Shown here in pieces: positions 37,068-48,530 of a stretch of 64,000 nucleotides of DNA. Made by a program: the position numbers and the translations under genes. Below the pieces are notes generated by a model. It was not told the origin of the DNA. It saw only the letters and a program-made list of their open reading frames with translations, and ran no database searches. The first letter of the stretch is position 1. Each line of letters begins with the position of its first letter. The stretch spans positions 76,745,001 through 76,809,000 of the forward strand of contig CM059587.1 in the NCBI GenBank assembly GCA_030407085.1, given 5' to 3'. This DNA comes from Trichopria drosophilae. Its lineage: Eukaryota; Arthropoda; Insecta; Hymenoptera; Diapriidae.

Positions 37068-37839
37068 TTTTAACCGAACGAAATATACTGATTGCTTGGT
37101 AACAACTGAGAATCAAATATTTGCCTAACATAACAACGAACTTAGTATTTATATGTATGTAATTTCGTCTTACAATCACAAATTTATTCGTAGATTGGTT
37201 AATTTAACTTCGTAATGTTTATAAACAATGCTTCGGCACCGTTAACACTGCGAAGTATTAGTTTGTTATATTACATTACAGTTGTAAACGAATGATGGAC
37301 TAGACTCAGATGATTTAAAATACATTGTGAAAACTTAGCAACGTTTACAATGAAAAATTCTCATTTATAAGTTTGATTTTGCTTCTCTATGTCGCAGAAT
37401 ATTATCTTAACATATTTGTAAAATATATGATAAACCGTTTAAAATTATTTTTCGGAATTTTTATTTATCGTTCTACTCAATTTTTCTAACGAAAAACGCA
37501 TTTTGCACAGAAATAACTTATTTTTTTTATATTACTCATAAATAACTTAACCGGGCGCTTCCACTCATGCGACTAGCAGGAAAATGTTCGGAAAAATGTG
37601 TTAAATCGATCCCCACTACTCATTTTTTTCACACTTTTGCCGGATCTTAAAGTCCGTAGAGGACACCTGTGATACCCTTTCTGCCAAAAATCTACAGTTT
37701 CCTGCAAGTATTCAAAAACAATTGTTGGTTTCGCAGTGACTCCTAACAATGATATTGTATTTTTTCGACTGTGCACATAAGTTTCCAAGATTGCTAATTC
37801 TGAATAGAAACTTATTTCGTAAAAACTGGATATGCCGGG

Positions 37840-38195
37840 TCTAATATGACCGATATTTTTCTTTGGGTTTATCTGAAATTTGTTATTGGGTCTATTTCGG
37901 TAGAATATGAAATATTTCGGACAAATATGAAGTCGGATTTCAAATATCTAATTGCTATGTTAATATTATAATCCATTTTCTTGGAAGTTTTTTCACAGAA
38001 TTTTATAGAGTCCATCAGTCAGAAATAAAAAGTTTAGATATTTGGACCATCAGAAATTTTACATTAAATGATTGATATCTACATTTACTAAGGAAGAAAC
38101 GTGTTTTCAATAATTTCAGATGAGACGGAAGTGATTTATTTATATTAACCCTTGGCTTTAAAAAAAGTGTTTGCAAATGGTACAAATAGTACTTT
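37840..38195. other. Intergenic sequence, no gene recognised
   Basis: AT-rich, with words such as TCTAATATGACCGATATTTT related to the ATATGGCGG-type dispersed repeats at 1-600 and 38580. Nothing else seen. Confidence 0.4.
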
Positions 38196-38475
38196 TCGGT
38201 CCTAAGCCGTAAAGTTCAATTTTACGGACCGAGTAGAGATTGTGCGTCCAAGGACTGGCGAAGCCGGTCCAAGGATAGCAAAATCTCCAAACCGAGGTCG
38301 TAAAATTTTACGGCCGAGGAGCGAACACTATTTTTTGATACACTGTTCGCAAAAGTAGGCACTTTACGGACTGTTTTTAGTCCGTAAAGTACGGAGATCA
38401 GTCCGTAAAATCACACTTTGCGGACTAAAAGGAGTCCGTAAAGTGTCTACTTTACGGGCACGTGTATCAAAAAAT
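38196..38475. repeat. Nested hairpins built from TTTACGGACT motifs
   Basis: ATTTTTTGATACAC (38330-38343) pairs perfectly with GTGTATCAAAAAAT (38462-38475); inside, GTAGGCACTTTACGGACT (38355) pairs with AGTCCGTAAAGTGTCTAC (38433) at 17 of 18 positions. The centre repeats TCCGTAAAGT in both orientations at least six times. A second hairpin, GGTCC...CCGTAAA / TTTTACGGACC, lies at 38199-38231. It is probably a non-coding transposon of MITE type. Confidence 0.7.
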
Positions 38476-40320
38476 ATTTTTCAATTATTATAAAACAATT
38501 GGCTTGAAATGTTTTTCTCCTGGATTTTTGGGGTGGTAAATTACGAATCCTATATCAGTTTTTCATAAATCGAATTGGCAGATCTAATATGGTGGATGAC
38601 TTTTTGAAAAATTGATTTCAAATTTATTTAAACACAAAGAAAAATCCTAAGATTAAAATGTACCCAATGGGAATTGTCTAACAGTCTAAAACCAAAAAAC
38701 ACTCAAAAAGTCTTTGTAGAGGACATATCACAATTCTTATCTGCAACACTAAAATATAAAAACGTAAAATAATATGATATGGAATTTAACTAAACAATTT
38801 GATCCAAGGTGAACTTAATAAAAATCCACTCTCATAAAAAACAGTAACTGTGTTCACAAACAATCACTTTTATGTGAAACATGGACAAATGACGTAAATA
38901 AATTCGGAAACGTATACTGCTGATCGCGAATGTCCCGCAATTTAATTTAATTTAATATTTAACGGCTTATGAATGCAAATCCGAAATACCAGATAGCACC
39001 CCGGAAACTTACCGCCATCGATAAACGAGAGAGTATATCAAAATTTCCCAATAATGCTTCCCTTGCACCTATAATTGACACTTGCATTTGCAAGGATATG
39101 TTTGCCAATTTCGGGGAAAGATAAAGTATTCAATTCACTAAGGAATTTCCACTCTAAGACATTTATAGGCACATCTGGATTCATAAATATGTGATTCGGT
39201 ACACCTAAATAATGAAAATACGAGATAATACGCTTATAGATACCGAATATGGTAAATTTAATACGAATTTCAAGTAGAAGTCGACCAAAATCGATGACCT
39301 AATAACTGCATTATTTAAAAACTAAACCAGGAACTTCCTTCGATTTGATTTACATACCCAATAATAATTCGAGAATTTAAGATGATGACAAATGAAGCAT
39401 TTTGACAAGTATCAACAACGAACCTTTAGATGCATATCGGGGTTATCAAAAATAAAAATAGGACAATGTGTGACATGATTTACTTCTGGTTTTTATTTAT
39501 ATCGAAGTATAGGTGATCCAGTAGAATCATTCCGGTAATACAGAAAAAAATAACTGTTGGCCAGGATTCAATATCTACAATAACAGTTAGAATAAATCTT
39601 ATCTACTTCTCAACATCAATCTACTTATTTGCTATACTTTTTTGATATAAAGTGGTGATTATAGCGTACGGAATGCCTCATTGCATTTTTATCAAGGTCG
39701 CCTCAGACTGTAACCCTCCGGGTTCTGAACGAATTCTCGTATTTGCTCGAGTCTCACCGTAATGTCTACTGGGAGTATTGTATTATAACGCTATGAAAGT
39801 ATCCATACTGTATTTCTCTCCGTCGTAAAAGGATCATAAAAGCAGTGTTGTAAATAATGTATTAGCGCCCCTTCAAGGAGAAATGGAAAATGGAATGAAC
39901 CGTGGTATAAAGATACAAGATAAAACGCAGCGCATGTAATAGTCAGTATGGCCCAGAGCAGTTGTGATTGTCTGAATTCTCCTTCCCTTAGACGAATTCT
40001 CGAATTCTCTTCTTTTTGCCCTCGTCAATTTGAACCAACGTTTCCAGATCGTACCGTAATTTCGAATTCGTACCGTACTATTTTTTGTACTTGCGGGAAA
40101 TTACGTCTGGCCATGCTGACTCCAAGAAAGAGCTGAATAATCAAATCTGCCAATTGCTTCAAGAGAATAAAAATGTGTTATGTGATGGAATCTGAACAAA
40201 ATCTCTAAAATAAAAATTAGCTCCGTAAAATAGTTTTGTCCTTGATAGAAATTACTTTTTAAATTACAAAATTATAATATGTACGTACATAAAATTGAAG
40301 AATGAAAAAAGTAACAAAGG
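38476..40320. other. AT-rich intergenic sequence, no gene recognised
   Basis: No open frame with domain character, no clear TIR. One ATATGGTGG-type repeat word at about 38590. Confidence 0.5.
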
Positions 40321-41280
40321 AGTTTTTATGCGTCTCTTTCGAAGTCTTAAGGGTGTCTCGTGCCTTTTTTTAAAGTCATGCGCCCGCCAAAGTTTCAGAA
40401 AGGTAAAAGTACGGAAGTGCACGCCGAGCAGCTGCTGCAAACTTTAATGACGCTTTCCCGCCACACGCGCGGGCATTTAAATTTTTCATCGGTTCGAGTG
40501 CCTCAAAGTCGTTTTCCCCAATGAGTTACGGGTGAACGGGGCACTTACCTCTTTTCGAATTTCGACCGGAGTACCTTAATTTTTTCGTCGACTTTTGCTA
40601 GTGATAAATGTTTGGATCTCGTTAAAAATTTACTGCCATCTATTTTCAAATTTGATTTTTGTGATTTGTGGTTCATTCTCCACATAAATATTTTTATACT
40701 TCAACCCCACTTGACGCGTCGTCACCATAAATTGAACTTCTTACGGGTTACACTTTTTAGTATTCGAATTTAATCCATGAAATTACTTGTTCTTTCACTT
40801 GGTACAAAGAGAATGTAAACTGTAATCACTGGAAACCTCGAAGACCCTCGAAACGCGACAAACAGCCTTTAAATTAATCGAAGAGTTACGAGTCGGACGA
40901 GAAAGTTTTCCGTCGTCAACTTTACCGGGACGTAATCGCAACGGACTCTATTCCTATATGTCTTGAAATGCAAATTCAATCCGGTTGGGCGTTATAGACC
41001 AGCTTGCCGCTGCATGAATAATACATACTGACCCTACCACCCTCTGTCACTCCTCTTTCCGGTTCCCTCTCGGTTTCTCACCTCATTTCTTTCTTCGAGC
41101 TCTTGCTGCAAGACTTTTTTGACCCTTGGAACCGGTCTGTCCACTGGCTGGCCTTTGAGGTTCATTTTTTTACGAGTTTTCGTTTCATCTGACCATTTCC
41201 ACCTAAACTGCAGCTGGAGGCGTTATCTCTCTGCGGCTAAGTATTTTTTCCGTCTTTGCTAAAGGGAATTGTTCAGCGAT
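40321..41280. other. CpG-richer non-coding block
   Basis: A stretch with frequent CG (for example CGCTTTCCCGCCACACGCGC at about 40451) and pyrimidine-rich tracts (41040-41110) in an AT-rich setting. No frame longer than about 60 codons is supported. Candidate regulatory DNA; inference only. Confidence 0.4.
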
Positions 41281-41654
41281 TCTTTTAGATCTTATGCTTC
41301 TTTATGTTCCTGAACAAAGCAGAACACTTATTAACAGTAAAAATGTTTTGGCATCTGAATCCCGAAACGGTGAAGTGGTCAAAGGTCTTGCATTTCGTGT
41401 TTTATACCCTACGAGAGCGTCTGACCAACATGACTGTATCTACTGAATGTAATGTGAGAAATTTCAAGGAACTTTTAAAATTCAATTCCGAGAAAATTAC
41501 AATGAAAGGTAAAAATCCTTAACATGGGTTTTCTACTTCTTTGCGTATAAGAACGAACGAAAAGTGTCCAGTTTTGTATTTATAAGATCATGCATTTTTA
41601 TAATAAAGAATGATCATTCTCCATACAAGCATACAATTTTGATTTTCAATGTAA

Positions 41655-42030
41655 AGGCGTATGTCCACCCCCGAGGAGTTACCTCCGAAACTACTTAATT
41701 CGGACAGACTTTCGTGAGATGTAACACCTCATACCAAATTCGTTTGTTTTATCACATGGGAAAGTTTAAAAAGTCGTTGTTGAATTGCGGATTTTACGTA
41801 GGAGAATGGAGTAATGTAAGTCGTAACAGAGAATCCCTTAGAAACAAAGGATTATGCGGGCTGTTACTACTTAAATTACTGTATTTTATTATAAACTCCG
41901 ACGATTTTGAAACTTTCCCGCCTGATAAAATAATCGAATTTGGTATGAGATGTTAAAACTCATCATACTCGATCGGAATTGGACAGTTTCGGAGGTTACA
42001 CCCCGGGGACCCAGCCACTTGTGCCCGAGA
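41655..42030. mobile_element. Long-TIR MITE, copy 1
   Basis: The left side (ACCTCCGAAACTacttAATTCGGA..., CATACCAAATTCGTTTGTTT, TATCACATGGGAAAGTTT) is the inverted counterpart of the right side (AAACTTTCCCGCCTGATAAA, ATAATCGAATTTGGTATGAG, GACAGTTTCGGAGG), arms of about 110-130 bases. The same family occurs at 44172-44540 and 44905-45262. The open frame within it is not protein-like. Confidence 0.7.
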
Positions 42031-42239
42031 GATTCTCCTCATTTCTTCTAATTTATACAGCGTGAGTAGGAGAAGAAAAAATTATACCGCAAAATGAGGT
42101 AGTAAGTGACATTGGAGAACTAACTATATTCGCAACGAAGTGAGTTACTTAAAGTCCCGTCTATAAACAATATTATTTTGTAATTTTTTTCATTTAAATC
42201 AATATTACTATCGACAATGATGGTAAATGAAGCATCCTA

Positions 42240-42650
42240 AGACCTTAACCCTTTAAGTCCCAAATGTGCATAATTTGAACGCGGATTTCAGCATCGTTTT
42301 AATTACATCATAACAATTTTTTAAAAATGCAAACCTCTACTTTCAACTAGTTTTAAGGTCGCTTTTTCGATTGGCGCTATTAAAATTTTCGAGAAATGAC
42401 ATTTACCACATTTTTTTAACAAAAATATTGAAAAAAACGCGATTTTCTAGCTACAATTTTTTTAAATGCATTTTTAACTATGGTACCCGTTTCAGAAGAC
42501 CTTCTAACCTATCAGAAACGTGTTCTCGGTTGTTTTACTTCAAAATTATACATTCACATATTTTGATTTATTTTGTTTTACATTTCAAAATAGCGTCTGA
42601 GCGTTGAAAATTTTTGAAATTGAAGAAATTGCTACTATTTCGAATCTGGT
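42240..42650. repeat. Dispersed repeat related to the window start
   Basis: CTAGCTACAATTTTTTTAAA and TATCAGAAACGTGTTCT occur in the same order and spacing as at 45-130. It is probably an old copy of one unclassified element. Confidence 0.5.
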
Positions 42651-44171
42651 AGATTTTCTTTGTAATAAAATCGTGCAAATCAGTTATTACGAGTTTTTTA
42701 TGGCCTATTTTGATTTACGGACGCAGTAATATCCCATAGATTGTTAATTAGCAAAGTTTCACACCTATTTTGATTGTAACAGAACTCGGAATACGCGTAT
42801 TTCTGTTACATGTACTGGGCACATGACAGTCGCCGTCTTGAAATTCGATTTTATGGCATATTACTGCTTCCGTAAATCAAAATAAATCATAGAACATAAA
42901 TTGAAAAACGTTAAAGTCATCTTTTTAAACCGTACAAAAATGAAATATTTTCTTGAAAATCAAGTTATGCTCATATTTATTTATACTACGTCCTGAACGA
43001 TAGACACGTATATAATACCTTCAGTTTTTGAAAATATGTACTAGAAGGAAAATTTTCCCCCTTCTCCGAATCATTTGAACAAATCGCTATTTTTTTATTA
43101 TTATTATACTAAAAGTATCACCTGAGAATCTAGTTAATTTTGAATGTTTCGAGAATCATATACGGTTTGGTGACTTATAATCGCATTCTGGTAGATATTT
43201 CGAGTTCTTTTAACTAAATTTGGCTGTTTCATACTAATGATAACTAAGTGCAATTGTAATATCCAGCACTATCACGCAGTACATCAAATTTTAAAAGTTC
43301 TGCGGAATTATCCATATACAATACAAAAATGTCTGACAAATACCCCTTATTCTACTGAATTATTCGTGATCGCTTCACGGTTAATTTTTTCATACTGTGA
43401 AATTTTCTTTCTAAAAAATGTTTCTTAGACATTTTAATGTCGTTTGTTTCATAAACTACAGAATACTCATCCTACATTTACAAAATGTCTGCTATATCCG
43501 CAGAATGCAACAAACATGATTTTTTTGTATAAATTTCAACAAAGGTGTTATAATCTGATCTCCCAAAAGCACTTGTTATCGTTTCAACCAAACTATTAAC
43601 ACCGATATCCCCTTTCCATTATTCTTTAACATTGTTGTAAATAGTCGATACAACAGTATTGGTCACGCATACTCTTAACGGCAATACAAAAACCATAATA
43701 CAGTAATATTTTATTAATAACTTTAAGGACGAGAAAGCCAATATTTGATATTAAATTTCACCGTTGTATCTTTTAATGCAAGCAGCCTAGAAAAAAAATC
43801 ATCATACACCTTTTTCGAAAGTATTAAGCCTCCTCTTTTAGATGCCGCCCTTGAAATTGACTCATGCAGTGGTATAAGAAAGTTATTGGCCATTTTTCCA
43901 TAGATTGTGACATTTTTGCGACTTTCTTTTAAAATCTAACATTTTAAAATTGAAAACTTTCCGATAGAAAATCGTAGCCACGAGGTAGCGTGGATTTCTG
44001 TTCTAAGACACCCAGTTGTGCGTTTATGAAATTTCAATATGGTGCCTCCGATATTGCGGCTTAAATAAAAAAAAAATATATTTTTTCAATTTTTGTAACT
44101 TTAGTCTCCTTCAATATGAAATAGAATACATAGATTATATGCCTAACATGTGTTAAAAACCTAAAAACAAA
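42651..44171. other. AT-rich intergenic sequence, no gene recognised
   Basis: Contains a short inverted pair of words, TTTTGATTTACGGACGCAGT AAT (42708-42730) against ATTACTGCTTCCGTAAATCA (42860-42880), so a further hairpin element of about 170 bases may lie at 42690-42890. Nothing else seen. Confidence 0.45.
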
Positions 44172-44540
44172 AGGAGGATGCCTACGAATATAGAATATTT
44201 CCGCCCCAAGATGGAAACTCTGAAACTCAGAAATTCGGCTAGAATATAATACGACCTAACACCTAATAAAAGATTAGATTGTTTTATCACGTGAGAAAGT
44301 TTAAAATATCATTGTTAAACTCGTGGATTGTACATAAAAAAATTCTGGAATCCAAGTAGTAACTGTTCGCACCAACTGCGAACAACACAAAGTGCGTCCT
44401 GTTACTACTGAATATACTTTTCTATGCATAATTCGCGGCTTTAAAGGCGATTTTTTAAACTTTCCCATAGGATAAAATAAGCGTAATTGCCATTAGGTGT
44501 TATTTCTCATTATATCACCTATACTCCTGGACATCCTCCT
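44172..44540. mobile_element. Long-TIR MITE, copy 2
   Basis: The ends AGGAGGATG (44172) and CATCCTCCT (44540) are inverted copies. Inside, ACCTAACACCTAATaa...GATTGTTTTATCAC and GAGAAAGTTTAAA are matched on the right by TTTAAACTTTCCCATAGGAT and GCCATTAGGTGTTA. The centre contains CTGTTACTACT, shared with copies 1 and 3. Confidence 0.7.
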
Positions 44541-44904
44541 TTAAACGTAAGAAAAAATCTGATTCTTACGAAAACGTGAAATTCGGCAGTTTTTTCTTGA
44601 ACATATTCTTAATATATTTGTATGAATTCTATGCAAAGTGGATACCAAATTTATTTAATGTGTTGAAAATTTAAGAAAGGTTTGAATAGATTAGAATTAC
44701 AAAAAATATCGGTTTTATAATTTAAGTTCCACAATTCAAAAATGTGAGATCTTCTGGCCATAGTTTGGAAAAATGTACCATAACTTTTTTATATCGCGAC
44801 ATCTAACTATCTCTATTTTACCTACTCCGTGGTCTCAAACAGGAGACTTCAAAACTTTCGAAAATTGCATAAAAAGACGTTTTTAAGACAATTCGAGATT
44901 GAAC

Positions 44905-45262
44905 CTCCAAAAGTGACAAATTCGGACACAGTATGATGAACAGCTAATGGCAAATTCGATTGTTTTATGATGTTTAAAAAAGTTTAAAAAAAAACGCCAT
45001 AAACTAGCTGATTATATCCAGTAATTTCAGTAGTAATAGGCTGTGCGTTGTTTGCAGTAGGTGCGGACTGTTACTACTTAGAATCTAGCATTTTTCTATG
45101 TGTAATCCGTAACTTTGACAACGAATTTTTAAACTTTCGCAGATGATAAAGCAATCGAATTTTCCATTAGCTGTTAGTTCTCGGCATACTCTATCCGAAT
45201 TTGGCAGTTTCGGAGGTTCCACCTCGAGGGCGATAATCACCTATACTTGTGGGCATCCTGCT
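44905..45262. mobile_element. Long-TIR MITE, copy 3
   Basis: AACAGCTAATGGcAAATTCG...TTTTATGATG on the left is matched by CATCTGCGAAAG / AATTTTCCATTAGCTGTTAG on the right. The right end runs TTTCGGAGGTTCCACCTCGA then GGGCATCCTGC. The central GGACTGTTACTACTTAGAAT matches copies 1 and 2. A frame crossing 45143-45361 is judged repeat-derived. Confidence 0.7.
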
Positions 45263-45431
45263 TTGTTTATAATTTTTATAAATAGCTACCATCGTCAACA
45301 ACGTTCGTTTATCTTGCAAGCCCGAACAAGAATCGTTTTCTTTTCGATACGGGATCAATGAAACCCTCATGCGTGTTTTTAGAAAGTTTTTGGCAGTCGA
45401 ATAAAAATTTATTATTTATTATTTCTATTAT

Positions 45432-45454
45432 ATAGATAGATAGATAGATAGATA
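45432..45454. repeat. (GATA)n microsatellite
   Basis: About six tandem GATA units at 45432-45454. Confidence 0.85.
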
Positions 45455-47569
45455 ATATTTATTATTGTCATGGAACAAAAGTTCCTTAGACAAAAAGTAT
45501 GTAAGTATGTTAGCGCCACATAACCTACTTTAAGTATAGTAATATATCATTAATATTTAAGTAAAATTCGTCGAAAGAAATATAGAAATTCGTTTTAGAC
45601 ACAAAAACACAATATTTCTGTGGATTTATAAGTACTTGTTTACATTATAAAACAAAACATCATATTATTTTGTATATCAAATTGTCCCACCGCGCCAAAA
45701 ATAAAATGAAAAACAAAAGTATGTTTAAATAGTATTCTTGATCTACCGTAATGTAACCTGATCTTCTGTGTACCGTAGACTAATTTTTTGTAATAATTTA
45801 ACGTAATGTTAATTAAATTATAATTATACTTTACGAACTAACAATTAGTTTTTTGCGTTATAATTGAAAAAAAAACATTATATGCTTCGTGTTCCCAACA
45901 AATTGTAATTCCGAAAATGTATGAATTTTATGTGTCAAAATTATTATATTGTTTTAAATATCTTTCTATACCGCTATATTAAACATAAAGTTTAATGGAT
46001 GGACTTAACGAAACAATAGTTTAAAGTAATGATATATTATAGTTTTTTGAAACAATTTGGTAAAAAAATCATATTTTGTCACATTTTGTTTCATAATTTA
46101 ATTTCTTCAATTTGTTTAATTACCCAAAATAATTTTTTATGAATTTTCAGTAAAGTTGAGATTATAATGAAGAAAAAGTAAAGACAAAGATAATCTAATC
46201 TTAAAAATCTACAGAGTAGTGACCCATGTCCTACCTACCTACCTACCTACCTACCGGGACCCGGGCGTGTTTTAAGGTTAAAAGGGACAGAGTTGAAAGT
46301 TAAGAAAAAAGAATTACTTTCCCACCTTCTGACCCATAAGCATATATCTACTGAAGACGCAGTAATAGTAATGTGTTATTGATGTTCAAATTTCGTCACG
46401 GCTGTGTTTTATTTCATTCTGTACTGCAGAGAATTATCCAATATCTGTCATGGCTTATATTCTGTAAAAACAAATACTTAAAATGATTACATCGTAAAGT
46501 TAACTAATGTGTTGTGCATAAGTCTGACCTTGTCTAATTGGTTTTATTTACATTACATTTTACTTTTAGTCAATTTTATTACTTAACTTTATATTTTAGT
46601 CGTATTTCTTGTATCAATTGAAATATTGCTTTTTATAGAGTATTTAGGATTAAATTACAAATATTACATGTTTTAGTAATTTTAAATGGCTAATTTGTAT
46701 GATACGTTCTGAAGGCTGAATACTTTACGTCCTATTGTATTCTAATATCTCAGACAGATTGGCTATAGCTTGTCAATAATATTTATTCCTGACTAATCCA
46801 TTTTCATTATTACGTAACAATCTATTATATATTATTTCAGTAGATAAATGCATATTATTGACATAAGCTCTTGATGGGCTCAGAATGCGATTGTTGGAAT
46901 ATATCGATTTGTTTTTACTACTTTAGTATTCACATAATACATTTAAAATAAAATATTTCTGTAATTAATACATATTCTGCATAGTTATAGATAAATACTA
47001 CAAAGCTGTCACCATGGTGGAAATTTATTTGTTTTTATTCTTTTTTAGAGGTAATTTTTGACATTTACATAATTCATATTTCTTTAATGATAAATGAAAT
47101 AATGTATATAATTCAAATAAATATTTTCATGTAAATATTTTAGCATTTTGAATATTAAAACTAGTGTTGGCGTGGTGCCTCGCTCGCTTGCCTCGCTCAG
47201 AAACTTCGACCCAGTGGAGAGTCGGCTATTCCTTAAGACTCGTTTGTTTACTAACAGCTTTCAATTATATTATAAAATTAAATTGATATTTGGGGGTCCA
47301 ATCATATTTCGGTCCCAGTGGCTTCGATAGATATGTTACAACAATATAGTGTTTCTTATATGTATGAAAATTGAAAATGAGGCATTTTCAAAACTTCGAC
47401 CCCGACAACAGGCCAGCCGAAGTATTAATAAATAAAAGTTGCAAAACACTTACTTCAAGCACTTGTATTGTAATAAACTATTCGATGCATATTACATGTT
47501 TACTGTGTTTTACTAATTACTGTCTGTATTATTATGATATTATATATACAATATATATACATATAATTC
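45455..47569. other. AT-rich intergenic sequence, no gene recognised
   Basis: Apart from the CTAC microsatellite nothing is supported. Short frames near 47148-47655 are not protein-like; both contain AACTTCGACCC (47203, 47392), a repeated word. Confidence 0.5.
46230..46254. repeat. (CTAC)n microsatellite
   Basis: About six CTAC units followed by the palindrome CCCGGG-like CCGGGACCCGGG at 46254-46265. Confidence 0.85.
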
Positions 47570-47659
47570 GTCAAAGATATCTTGAAAGTGTCGAAAAGAT
47601 CTCTGACGGATATCTTTTAGATACTATAAGACATCTTTTAGATATATCGAAATAGTTAT

Positions 47660-48050
47660 TTTCGTATCAAGGGCGTAAAAGAACTTTGCACCCGTAGGTG
47701 ATCACCGCGCCCGAGGGGCTGGCAAAGACTACTAGGGGATAGGGCGTCGAAACTTCGAAATTTGATGAAAAACAATAGGGTAATTTTTTTGCCGCGATGA
47801 CCAAATTCAATACTTTTCTTCACACCGGGAGGAAAGCAGCAACTTTCCTCCCGCAAGCGGAAGGAAAGATGCCGCTTATCCTCCCGGCCATAAAGAAAAA
47901 TCGTATACTTCCCTCGGGAAGTAAAAAAGAATACCTCAGACTGCGTGTAATTTTTACCCGAGGTGAAGCCGAGGGTGAGAAACAGGCAGTCTGAGGCATT
48001 CTTTATTTTACCTCCTTCGTTGAGTAATATACTATTTTCAGACAATAGTC
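47660..48050. repeat. Dispersed repeat copy with inner hairpins
   Basis: GGTAATTTTTTTGCCgcGAT then CCAAATTCAATACTT (47779-47815) is shared with 48456-48494. It continues with hairpin-forming GC-rich words: CTTTCCTCCCGC / GCGGAAGG, ATACTTCCCTCGGGAAGTA and CCTCAGACTGC / GCAGTCTGAGG (47932 and 47984). The right end ATATACTATTTT resembles ends at 30277, 62677 and 63826. A minus-strand frame of 129 codons across it is judged accidental. Confidence 0.55.
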
Positions 48051-48235
48051 ATAAACATTTTAAACCAGTTTTTATGGCATTATCGTTGACTTTAGGAAGA
48101 AAATACATACAATCTTTTTTGTAGAGAATTTCATGCTCTATCTTTTTTGTTTGAAACATTTTTTAATAAAATATGTATTTTTCAAAATAAGTGCAAAAAA
48201 CTACAAAGAAACTTAATTGGAGCTAATTTTTTTTA

Positions 48236-48530
48236 GTAATGGACGGGTGGATCTGCCCCAAAATCTAATCAGATCTAAGTTATGCCAAGACGCGTATTTA
48301 AAAAAAAAATTATGTCAATACGCTTATCCGTTCGCGAGTTATCGCGAGACAAAAAAACGGGACGTACGTACGTACAAGATCACGGACACAAATTTTTTAT
48401 TGTTGATTTGGGTTCCTTAGGGTCTGAAACGTCGACATTTTATGAAAAACTATATGGTAATTTTTTTGCCCGAAGTGACCAAATTCAATACTTCGTCCAG
48501 ACTTAGTCTGGGTCGAAGTAATAATAGAAA
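48236..48530. repeat. Dispersed repeat copy (partner of 29.7 kb)
   Basis: Holds the block order ACGTACGTACGTACAAG - TTAGGGTCTGAAACGTCGAC - GGTAATTTTTTTGCCC - CCAAATTCAATACTT - GGTCGAAGTAATAATAG, also seen inverted at 29690-29870. The final part has a small hairpin (GTCCAGACTTAGTCTGGGTC). Confidence 0.6.

Larger units (their letters stand above)
36030..37668. mobile_element. Long-TIR element carrying a small Cys-rich ORF
   Basis: The left arm (ACAGGTGTCTTCTGAGGACT... from about 36030) matches the reverse complement of the right end (ACAGGTGTCCTCTACGGACT... from about 37668). The pairing continues through GTGAAAAAAATGAG, GTGGGGATCG, CTAGTCGCAT, GAAGCGC, CGGTTAA and GCGTTTTTCGTTAGAAAAAT. The left arm is interrupted at about 36106-36420 by extra DNA that includes a tRNA-derived SINE-like sequence. 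The class is unknown: neither the termini nor the ORF is one I recognise. Confidence 0.65.

Noticed and set aside
47656..48045. 129-codon minus-strand frame
   Set aside because: It lies entirely within a hairpin-rich dispersed repeat, and its composition follows the GC-rich palindromic words.
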